DNA of 64,000 bases from Flavobacteriales bacterium UBA7878. Its GTDB lineage: Bacteria > Bacteroidota > Bacteroidia > Flavobacteriales > Schleiferiaceae. This document shows positions 49,876 through 57,381 of the stretch, in pieces. Numbering within the stretch: position 1 is the first letter of the stretch; each line of letters opens with the position of its first letter. Made by a program: the position numbers and the translations under genes. The notes beneath the pieces are model-generated. The model searched no databases, was not told where the DNA came from, and was given only the letters and a program-made list of their open reading frames with translations. The DNA lies in assembly GCA_002501205.1 (NCBI GenBank), contig DLRW01000043.1:91291-155290 (forward strand), in the 5' to 3' direction.

Positions 49876-52059
49876 CTATTTGGTGATGATCAGTTTCCGG
49901 CTCTCAGCGAATTGATCGTTGGAGACGGTAATAAGGTAAATGCCATTTTTCAGCATGCTGAGGTCGAGCTCGGCATGATTCAAATTGCTGGTATTCGTAT
50001 GTAAAATAGTACGACCATTAAGATCAGTAACTTGAAGGTTATGGGTTTCGCCATTAAGGCCTTCTAAGCGTACCAAGCCCTTGCTGGGGTTAGGAGCGAG
50101 GCTGAAATTGCTCATGCTGTTTTCGCTTAAACCTACATTAGGATCGAATTCAATATCGTCTACATAATAGGTTTTAGCGCCTACGGCAATACCTGGTGTT
50201 CCGAAGTTCGGGAATACCACCACCACATCATAAGTTTGACTCAAATCCAGAGCAGGAGTACCGGCGCTGTTATTGGCAAAATTGAAGTATAAGGTTTCCC
50301 AGGCTCCGGCCACAGTAGTAGTAGCCACAGTTTCGCAAGTGATAGTTCCATTGGCGGAATTTTCAACTTTTAAGAGGAAATCGGTACCGGCATCAGGCGA
50401 CCAAACGCGCATTTTCATGCCAGTTTGATTGGCAACGAAAGGAATGGGGTTTTTCATACCACCGGTAGTTACGGTAATACCACCCCATACTTCTGCGCCG
50501 CCAGATTTGTCGATCTTCAATACCATATTGCTGGCATTAGTTGGATCAGCGGTTAAGCTATCCGAACAACCACCAAACTCGGTGGTAACATCGTAATCCA
50601 CATTGGGGTCATCGAAGGTGATGGGTAAGTCGATGGTATCCAAGTTGGAAGGGGGCATAATCACGCCAAAGCTGATATCATCAATATAATAGGTCTTAGC
50701 ACCAGCGGTAGCGCCATCTACACCAAAGTTGGGGAACACTACTACTTTATCGTAGGTATTGGCGTAATTGATGGCTGCCGTTCCAGCGGCTTGATTGCTG
50801 AAATCGAATACCAAGGTATCCCAGCCCGCAGCGATAGTGGTGGTATCTACAGTTTCAACTGAAATGGTAGGATCATTGGAATCCTCAATTTTCATGCGTA
50901 CTTCAATACCTGCATCGGGAGACCAAATGCGCAGACTCATTAAATTGTCATTGGCAGTGAATGGTACGGGAGCAGATAAACCATTCTTGGTAACAACAAT
51001 ACCCGCCCAGGTTTGAGCAGCACCGTCCTTGGTAAACTCGGATACCATATTAGAAGGATCGGTTGGATCCACTACGATGGTGTCGGTACAACCACCAAAT
51101 TCGTCACTGCTGTAATCAATGGCAGGGTTGTCGAAAGTGATCGGTAAAGAAGGTAGAACCGGGCCGGTAGAGGCAAATTGAATGTCGTCTACATAATAGG
51201 TTTTAGCACCAGCGGTAGCGCCATCCACACCGAAGTTGGGGAATACTACCACCTTATCATAGGTATTCGCAAAATTGATAGCCGCTGTTCCAGAAGCATG
51301 ATTGGCAAAATCGAAGGTGAGGGTTTCCCAGCCATTAGCAAGGGTTGTGGTGTCTACCGTTTCTACGGAAATAGTAGGATCATTAGCATCCTCAATTTTC
51401 ATACGTACCTCGATGCCAGCATCAGGGGAATACACACGCATGGTCATAGTGGTATTGCCTGAAGCAAAAGGTATGGGGTTAGCCAGGCCATTGGCAGAAA
51501 GGATGATGCCCGCCCAGGTTTGAGCAGATCCGTCCTTATCGATTTGGGTAACCATATTGGTAGGATCAGTAGGATCCGCAACAATGGTATCGGTACATCC
51601 GCCAAATTCCGAAGACACATAATTTACATTAGGGTCATCGAAAGTAATGGGGAGGTCCATTTGGCTGGCCGCGCCACAAGGTCCACAAGCTTCCCAACAT
51701 ACTACATCTAAAATGGTGTCGCCGCTAAAAGTTAAAGCGCGGTTAGTAAATCCACCGGTGGTGATGGTACAAGGTAAGCCTTGAGTGAGGTTTTCTTGAT
51801 CATTCCAGCCATCAATGGTGAATTTATATTCGATCGTTCCGGCAGTTAAAGGAAGCGCAACTTCCCAAACGCCATCACCATCAGCATCCGACATGGGGTT
51901 ACATGCGCCACACCAGTTGTTGAAGGTTCCATTTACGTGAGCCGAGGTAAAACCAGTTCCGGAATAGCCGGCCAGGTCTACCTTAAAGGTCACGGTGTCC
52001 GTTTGCGCCGATAGGCTAAAGGCCGCAAACAGAGCCATTAATAAGGTAATCTTTTTCAT
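49876..52059 (-). CDS. Secreted three-repeat glycan-binding-type protein with T9SS tail
   Basis: A 727-residue exported protein (signal ending AFSLSAQ). Residues about 20-125 form a starch-binding/CBM48-like E-set module (VNGTFNNWCGACNPMSDADGDG, IEYKFTIDGWNDQ). Three beta-sandwich repeats follow at about 136-300, 305-470 and 479-636, each opening LPITFDD/NP and including EFGGC, a KD/KSG-x3-W-x-GI strand, MRVWSPDAG and KTYYVDDI. They resemble CBM4-like carbohydrate-binding sandwiches. The last 75 residues are a T9SS type A sorting domain. No catalytic domain is seen. It diverges from the beta-glucan operon, so a laminarin-type glucan is the likely ligand. Confidence 0.85.
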   Translation of the reverse strand: MKKITLLMALFAAFSLSAQTDTVTFKVDLAGYSGTGFTSAHVNGTFNNWCGACNPMSDADGDGVWEVALPLTAGTIEYKFTIDGWNDQENLTQGLPCTITTGGFTNRALTFSGDTILDVVCWEACGPCGAASQMDLPITFDDPNVNYVSSEFGGCTDTIVADPTDPTNMVTQIDKDGSAQTWAGIILSANGLANPIPFASGNTTMTMRVYSPDAGIEVRMKIEDANDPTISVETVDTTTLANGWETLTFDFANHASGTAAINFANTYDKVVVFPNFGVDGATAGAKTYYVDDIQFASTGPVLPSLPITFDNPAIDYSSDEFGGCTDTIVVDPTDPSNMVSEFTKDGAAQTWAGIVVTKNGLSAPVPFTANDNLMSLRIWSPDAGIEVRMKIEDSNDPTISVETVDTTTIAAGWDTLVFDFSNQAAGTAAINYANTYDKVVVFPNFGVDGATAGAKTYYIDDISFGVIMPPSNLDTIDLPITFDDPNVDYDVTTEFGGCSDSLTADPTNASNMVLKIDKSGGAEVWGGITVTTGGMKNPIPFVANQTGMKMRVWSPDAGTDFLLKVENSANGTITCETVATTTVAGAWETLYFNFANNSAGTPALDLSQTYDVVVVFPNFGTPGIAVGAKTYYVDDIEFDPNVGLSENSMSNFSLAPNPSKGLVRLEGLNGETHNLQVTDLNGRTILHTNTSNLNHAELDLSMLKNGIYLITVSNDQFAESRKLIITK
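50150..51655 (-). repeat. Three coding repeats of about 165-175 codons
   Basis: The repeats begin near 51655, 51145 and 50625 on the minus strand. The first two share long near-identical stretches (for example the segment encoding VVVFPNFGVDGATAGAKTYY), while the third is more diverged. This indicates a recent duplication of one module inside an older array. Confidence 0.8.
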
Positions 52060-52157
52060 TAGTACTGAATTTGAGCTCTAATGTATAACTTTTGGTAAAA
52101 ATGACATTAAGTATCCCAAAAAACTTTATTATTGCCTGAAAATGAGCACTAAGTCTT

Positions 52158-52178
52158 AAATGTGTGTTTTACACTTTT
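52158..52178. promoter_or_regulatory. Candidate operator in the divergent glucan-locus control region
   Basis: AAATGTGT (52158-52165), a 5-base loop, then ACACTTTT (52171-52178) form an inverted repeat with seven of eight positions paired. It lies 6 bases upstream of the -33 TTG of the regulator/transporter operon, and could bind the Nudix-type regulator encoded just downstream. Confidence 0.45.
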
Positions 52179-52184
52179 GGTAGC

Positions 52185-52213
52185 TTGTACTAAATGAAAA
52201 TTTGGTATTTTTG
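52185..52213 (+). promoter_or_regulatory. Promoter of the beta-glucan utilisation operon
   Basis: TTG (52185-52187), an 18-base spacer, then TATTTTTG (52206-52213) match the Bacteroidota -33/-7 consensus. The -7 ends 21 bases before the ATG at 52235, giving a short leader. Confidence 0.65.
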
Positions 52214-52234
52214 AAAACGACATCAATCAGAATC

Positions 52235-52990
52235 ATGGCTGAAAAGACTATAAGCGCGGTTCCCAAGGGTCAGAAATCCCAGTTTGCAGTTCCGTATTAC
52301 GAGATATCCTACGACAAATTTTTTCAATTCGGTGTTTCCGTCGATTGTGTAGTCTTTGGCTACCATGAGAACCGCCTTAAAATTCTCCTTATTAAAAGGG
52401 GGGCCGCTCCATTTATGGGGATGTGGGCCTTGCCGGGAGACCTGGTTTATCCCAATGAAAATATTGATGTGGCGGCGCAGCGGATTTTACGCGACCTCAC
52501 TGGGATTGATAATCTCTTCATGGAGCAAACCAAGGTTTATGGTCAGGTGGATCGTCACCCGGCCGGACGGGTAATCACCACTGGTTATTACTCCTTAATT
52601 GATATTGCCAAGCACGATCCACATGCTTCAGCTTGGGCTGATGGGGTGTATTGGATGGATTTGGATGAGGTGCCTAAATTGGCATTCGACCATAGTGATA
52701 TCCTCAAAGATGCCCTGCAAATCTTGCAACAGCGGGTGCGTCATCAACCAGTGGGTTTTGAATTATTGCCCGAAAAATTCGCTTTGGCCGATCTGCAAGC
52801 TTTGTACGAGGCCATTCTGAATGAGAGTTACGATAAGGCCAATTTCCGTAAGCGTATCTTAAGTATGAATCTCTTGATCTCCCTAAAGGAGAACCAGAAA
52901 GATGTGCCGCACCGTCCGGCACGTCTCTATAAATTCGATAAGCAGCGCTACGATGAGCTGATTGCCAAAGGCTTTTCCTTCGAACTATAA
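52235..52990 (+). CDS. NrtR/AraR-type regulator with degenerate Nudix sensor domain
   Basis: A 251-residue protein with an N-terminal Nudix fold (VSVDCVVFGYHENRLKILLIKR, GMWALPGDLVYPNENIDVAA) and a C-terminal winged HTH (RHQPVGFELLPEKFALADLQALYEAI, then NFRKRILSM). The Nudix box ends RILRDLTGI where an active hydrolase has R-E-x-x-E-E-x-G, so the metal-binding glutamates are lost. The domain should be a ligand sensor, as in the Bacteroides AraR and other NrtR-family sugar regulators. The ATG at 52235 is preferred over a TTG at 52202, which precedes the predicted transcript. It heads the glucan operon and probably controls it. Confidence 0.88.
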   Translation: MAEKTISAVPKGQKSQFAVPYYEISYDKFFQFGVSVDCVVFGYHENRLKILLIKRGAAPFMGMWALPGDLVYPNENIDVAAQRILRDLTGIDNLFMEQTKVYGQVDRHPAGRVITTGYYSLIDIAKHDPHASAWADGVYWMDLDEVPKLAFDHSDILKDALQILQQRVRHQPVGFELLPEKFALADLQALYEAILNESYDKANFRKRILSMNLLISLKENQKDVPHRPARLYKFDKQRYDELIAKGFSFEL

Positions 52991-53022
52991 TCCTTCGCTA
53001 ATCTGAGTAAATCTAACAGCCT

Positions 53023-54669
53023 ATGAAAAAGGGTAATTCCGAATACGTATTTCTAATTGCCTTAATTGTAGCCCTGGGTGGATTGCTCATGGGTTTTGAC
53101 GCTTCTGTAATTTCTGGAGTGGTAGGCTTTATAAAAGTCGAATTTGACTTGAGCACCCTGCAATTGGGTTGGTCGGTGGCTTCACTTACCGTTGCCTCAA
53201 CTATGGCCATGTTTGTGGCAGGACCATTATCAGATCGATTCGGTCGTAGAGCGGTTTTGCGAATTGCTGCGATTTTATACGCCATTTCTGCCCTAGCTTC
53301 GGCCTTGGCTCCAGATTATAATACCCTGGTTATCGCCCGTATGATTGGTGGCTTTGGCGTAGGTGCTTCTTTGATCTTAGCGCCGCTCTATATTGCCGAA
53401 ATCGCCCCCAAGGATAAGCGTGGACGCCTGGTTTCTTTTAATCAGTTGAATATCGTGATCGGTATTTCACTGGCCTTCTTTAGTAATTACTGGATTCTTC
53501 AACTGGGGAAAAGTGATGCTGCTTGGGTGCAAGATCTTGGCATTGATCAAAATAATTGGCGTTGGATGTTGGGTCTTGAGGCTTTACCCGCCATATTGTA
53601 TTTCTTCGGCCTTTTTATGGTACCGCGCAGTCCACGTTGGCTGATGATGAAGGGCAATAATGATGAAGCCCAAAAAGTAATGAGTCGGGTGGCTGGCCAG
53701 GAGAAAGCCCTGGAAGAGTTGGATCGGATTCGTAAGAATATTGAGGAAGATAGTAAGGTTGAAAAAGCCAGTTTGGGAGAGCTTTTCAAACCTGGTCTGC
53801 GTCTGGTTATTACCATCGGAGTAGTAGTAGGCATATTACAACAGATTACCGGTATAAATGCGGTGTTCTTCTATGCACCAATGATTTTTGAGCAAAGCGG
53901 TTTAGGTACCGATGCCGCTTTTATGCAGGCCATTTTAGTGGGATTGGTAAACTTGGTTTTTACTATTCTGGCCATTCTTTTTATCGATCGCTTGGGTCGA
54001 AAGCCGCTCCTAACCTTTGGGGTGGCGGGCATCACTATCTCCATGCTGGTTTTAAGTTATGGCTTTAATAAAGCAACCTACAGTTTGGATGAACAGGCCA
54101 TTGCTTCTTTGGAACACAAAATACAAGCAGCGGCTGCCGAAGAAGGGCAGGAGTTAAAAGACTTTGACGATTGGACTGAAGCCGAAAAGGCGGCTCTGGT
54201 TCAAGATAGTAAGATTAAGCCCATGCTAGCCAAGGACTTTAATAATGGTGACTTGTATTTAGCAGAGGTGGCGGCATTAATGCCTAATCTGGATATGGAA
54301 AGCCATCGTCAGGAATTCCTTAATTCGGCGATTCACCTCAATACCTATTTGATTTTAGTAGCCTTACTGGCTTTTGTGGCCTCCTTTGCGATTTCCATCG
54401 GGCCGGTAATGTGGGTGCTCTTTTCCGAATTGTTCCCCAATCGCATTCGCGGCATCGCCATTTCCTTTGTGGGGGTAATTAATTCTTTGGTAAGCACCAT
54501 TGTACAGTTTGTATTCCCCTGGGAACTTGAAACGATTGGGAGTTCGCTCACCTTCCTCTTATTTGGATTATTCGCCTTTGCAGGCCTGATCTTTATCATT
54601 CGCAGCATTCCTGAAACCAAGGGACGTTCGCTGGAAGAATTGGAGAAAATCCTGATCAAAGAAGATTGA
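53023..54669 (+). CDS. Sugar-porter family MFS transporter with a periplasmic insertion
   Basis: A 548-residue, 12-helix transporter with sugar-porter signatures: DRFGRRAVLR, the GVGASLILAPLYIAEIAP segment, PRSPRWLMMKG, LQQITGINAVFFYAP, DRLGRKPLL and the C-terminal PETKGRSLEELE. It should bring glucose or short gluco-oligosaccharides across the inner membrane with protons. Between helices 9 and 10 (residues about 355-440) lies a hydrophilic, acidic helical insertion that is absent from compact porters such as XylE; topology places it in the periplasm. It starts 32 bases after the regulator gene and ends 1 base before the GH16 gene. Confidence 0.92.
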   Translation: MKKGNSEYVFLIALIVALGGLLMGFDASVISGVVGFIKVEFDLSTLQLGWSVASLTVASTMAMFVAGPLSDRFGRRAVLRIAAILYAISALASALAPDYNTLVIARMIGGFGVGASLILAPLYIAEIAPKDKRGRLVSFNQLNIVIGISLAFFSNYWILQLGKSDAAWVQDLGIDQNNWRWMLGLEALPAILYFFGLFMVPRSPRWLMMKGNNDEAQKVMSRVAGQEKALEELDRIRKNIEEDSKVEKASLGELFKPGLRLVITIGVVVGILQQITGINAVFFYAPMIFEQSGLGTDAAFMQAILVGLVNLVFTILAILFIDRLGRKPLLTFGVAGITISMLVLSYGFNKATYSLDEQAIASLEHKIQAAAAEEGQELKDFDDWTEAEKAALVQDSKIKPMLAKDFNNGDLYLAEVAALMPNLDMESHRQEFLNSAIHLNTYLILVALLAFVASFAISIGPVMWVLFSELFPNRIRGIAISFVGVINSLVSTIVQFVFPWELETIGSSLTFLLFGLFAFAGLIFIIRSIPETKGRSLEELEKILIKED

Positions 54670-54670
54670 T

Positions 54671-55885
54671 ATGAAAGCTATTTATTTGGGAATTTTCAGC
54701 CTGGCCCTTTGGTCCTGCCAAGGACCTGAAAGTCCGGTCGAAAAGAATCCCCTGCATTTAAACGCTCAAGATTTAGGGGCGCCTCAAGACAGTCTTTTAA
54801 TCGTTAAGGGCGGAGCCCAAATCGATTTCACACTCCCCATTACGGAGGCGGGTCGATATGAGGTGACATTAAAGGCCAGCAGCAGCGATAGTGCCCGAAT
54901 TTGGATTGAAGATTATATCCATAATCCCGATGGACGCACTTATAATATCACGGGAAATATGCTGGCTCAAGTCGATGGCAGTTCAGTGAGTATTATGGGT
55001 AGTCCCCTCGATACCGGTAAGCATGCCATGCGCTTGCATGTTTCCGGCGGAAAAGCTCAAATTAAAAGCCTGTCTTTTAAGTTGATTAAGAGGCTCCAAA
55101 AAACAGCTGCGATTCATGAGCAGTCTATGGAAGGCGAGGAATGGGATTTGGTTTGGAGCGATGAGTTTGAGGGCTCGGGTTTGCCGGATAGCACGAAATG
55201 GTCTTACAATATTGGTAATTGGGGCTGGGGAAATAATGAGCCGCAATTCTATACCGAAGGACGGGTGGAAAATGCCCGTCAGGAAGATGGTAACTTAATT
55301 ATTGAAGCGCGTAAAAATGATCAGGGACAAGCCTGGACTTCGGCACGTCTTACTACCCAGGGCAAGCATGCCTTTACCTATGGTCGAATTGAATTTAGAG
55401 CGAAAGTTCCTGTGGGCCGTGGAACCTGGGCTGCTGGTTGGCTATTGGGTGATGCCTATCGCGATGAGCTTTCCTGGCCTTATTGTGGCGAAATTGATGT
55501 GCTCGAATGTGTAGGCTTTGAGATTAATGACAGCAGCGGTTTGGGGAAGAATCATGCCACCTGCCATACTCGTGCCTATTACTTTAAACAGGGTAATCAG
55601 ATTGGATCTGAGATTGCAGTCGACAGCATGAACTCTAAGTTCCATACCTACGCTGTAGAATGGTACCCCGATCGTATTGAAGGTTTTTTGGATGGCGAGC
55701 ACTATTATACCTACGATAAGAATGCCAATGAATTGGAATGGCCTTTTGATAAGCCTCAAAACATTATCCTCAACCTCGCAGTGGGCGGAGGCTGGGGTGG
55801 TGCCCAAGGCATTGATCCCCAATGGGAAAAGCATCAGTATATTCTCGACTATGTAAGAGTCTATCAAAGGAAAGCGGCGGACTAA
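54671..55885 (+). CDS. GH16 laminarinase-type lipoprotein (endo-beta-1,3-glucanase)
   Basis: A 404-residue lipoprotein (lipobox LWSC, residues 13-16). Residues about 25-135 look like a CBM6/35-like carbohydrate-binding sandwich. The GH16 domain spans about 150-402: WDLVWSDEFEGSGLPDSTKW, WGWGNNEPQFYT, YGRIEFRAKVPVGRGTWAAGWLL, and the catalytic motif CGEIDVLECVG. In E-I-D-V-L-E the first Glu is the nucleophile and the last the acid/base; the extra residue marks the laminarinase-type beta-bulge branch. It should cut beta-1,3(-1,4)-glucan at the outer membrane. The stop and the next start share one base (TAATG). Confidence 0.93.
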   Translation: MKAIYLGIFSLALWSCQGPESPVEKNPLHLNAQDLGAPQDSLLIVKGGAQIDFTLPITEAGRYEVTLKASSSDSARIWIEDYIHNPDGRTYNITGNMLAQVDGSSVSIMGSPLDTGKHAMRLHVSGGKAQIKSLSFKLIKRLQKTAAIHEQSMEGEEWDLVWSDEFEGSGLPDSTKWSYNIGNWGWGNNEPQFYTEGRVENARQEDGNLIIEARKNDQGQAWTSARLTTQGKHAFTYGRIEFRAKVPVGRGTWAAGWLLGDAYRDELSWPYCGEIDVLECVGFEINDSSGLGKNHATCHTRAYYFKQGNQIGSEIAVDSMNSKFHTYAVEWYPDRIEGFLDGEHYYTYDKNANELEWPFDKPQNIILNLAVGGGWGGAQGIDPQWEKHQYILDYVRVYQRKAAD

Positions 55886-57381
55886 TGAGGATCTTTAAAA
55901 CATCCCTGATTTTAAGTTTTGCCCTGGTGGCCTGTCAACCACAGGAAACCGCTCCTGAATTGGAGGTTTACCAAAGTTCGGCTAGCGGAGATCGTTTAAA
56001 GAAGCTTAATGCGGCGGCTGGTCAGGCTGACTTTCAAATTAATTTGGATAGTACTCAGCATTTTCAGCGCATCGAAGGTTTTGGCGGGGCTATCACCGAA
56101 TCAAGTGCGCATCTTATTCAAGCCCTTCCGGCAGATCAGCGCCAAGCGCTATTGGCGGCCTATTTTAGTGATACTGCCTCGGCCTATAATTTGGCCCGTC
56201 TGCATATCAATTCCTGCGATTTTTCTCTTTCCTCCTATGCCTATGTGGCTGAGGGCGATACCACCTTGAGCAGTTTTGATCTGGCTCCGGATCGCGATGA
56301 TATCATTCCCACCGCCCTGCAAGCCCTGGCTTTGGCCGATGGGGATTTGCGCTTTTTTGCCTCTCCCTGGACTGCTCCACCCTGGATGAAGGATAATAAG
56401 CATTGGTACGGCGGCAAACTATTGCCAGAATATTATGATCTCTGGGCTCAATATTTTGTGAAATATGCCCAGGCTTACGCCGATGAAGGTCTGCCCATTT
56501 GGGGCTTTACCATCGAAAATGAACCCCTGGGCAATGATGCCAATTGGGAGAGCATGCATTTTAGTCCGGAAGAAATGGCTCAATTCATTAAAGGGCATTT
56601 GGCTCCGACTTTAAAGGCCGCAGGATTGGAGTCTCAGCTTTTTATCTACGATCAAAATCGAGGTAAAGAACTGGAAGAATGGGCCGATCATCTCCTAAGT
56701 GATACCAGCCTGCTTCCTGAAATTTATGGCACCGCGGTGCATTGGTATACCAGCACGTATAAGTGGTTCCCCGAATCTTTACAGCATACCCATAAACTAG
56801 CGCCTGGCAAGCAAATTTGGAATACCGAGGCCTGTGTAGATGCTGAAGTTCCACACTGGCAGGATGATGCCTGGTATTGGGAAAAAGAGGCGACCGATTG
56901 GGGTTATACCTGGGCTCCTGAAGCAGATAAGCCCGATCATCCCAAATATGTTCCCGTGTATCGCTATGCCCGCGATATTATTGGCTGCCTTAATAATGAG
57001 GTAAGCGCCTGGGTAGATTGGAATATAGTTCTGGATCGGCAGGGTGGACCGAATCATGCCTCCAATTGGTGTGTAGCGCCGGTGATTGTAGATACGGCCA
57101 GCGCGGAGATTTACTACACTCCGCTTTACGATGCGCTACGTCATTTTAGCCATTTCATTAAAGCGGGAGCCTATAAGATCCAAGCCGAATCGAATTTGCC
57201 GGAAGGCCTGCATTTTACCGCAGTTCGCAATCCGGATGGTAGTCTGGCAATAGTTGTTTTAAACACTACTAATCAAGAATTAAATATTGAACTGAAACTG
57301 GAAGATCAGCATTTGGGTTTAACGGCAATTGCGCCGGCAGCCCTACAGTCTCTGGTGATTCCGGTTAAAGGAAAAGCATAA
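55885..57381 (+). CDS. GH30 glycoside hydrolase lipoprotein, probable beta-1,6-glucosidase/glucanase
   Basis: A 498-residue lipoprotein from the ATG at 55885 (lipobox LVAC). It is a GH30 (beta/alpha)8 barrel with a C-terminal beta-domain. Signatures include RIEGFGGAITESSAHLIQ, FFASPWTAPPWMKDN, the acid/base Glu in WGFTIENEPLGND (about residue 212) and the nucleophile Glu in IWNTEACVDAE (about 315). GH30 members in flavobacterial laminarin loci remove the beta-1,6-linked glucose branches, so the same is inferred here; glucosylceramidase-like beta-glucosidase activity is the alternative. It is fused by a 1-base overlap to GH16 and abuts the phosphorylase gene with no gap. Confidence 0.92.
   Translation: MRIFKTSLILSFALVACQPQETAPELEVYQSSASGDRLKKLNAAAGQADFQINLDSTQHFQRIEGFGGAITESSAHLIQALPADQRQALLAAYFSDTASAYNLARLHINSCDFSLSSYAYVAEGDTTLSSFDLAPDRDDIIPTALQALALADGDLRFFASPWTAPPWMKDNKHWYGGKLLPEYYDLWAQYFVKYAQAYADEGLPIWGFTIENEPLGNDANWESMHFSPEEMAQFIKGHLAPTLKAAGLESQLFIYDQNRGKELEEWADHLLSDTSLLPEIYGTAVHWYTSTYKWFPESLQHTHKLAPGKQIWNTEACVDAEVPHWQDDAWYWEKEATDWGYTWAPEADKPDHPKYVPVYRYARDIIGCLNNEVSAWVDWNIVLDRQGGPNHASNWCVAPVIVDTASAEIYYTPLYDALRHFSHFIKAGAYKIQAESNLPEGLHFTAVRNPDGSLAIVVLNTTNQELNIELKLEDQHLGLTAIAPAALQSLVIPVKGKA

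Noticed and set aside
49876..52059. Tandem similar sequences considered as a CRISPR or satellite array
   Set aside because: The units are about 500 bases, in frame, and encode protein modules; no short regular repeats with spacers exist here or elsewhere in the window.
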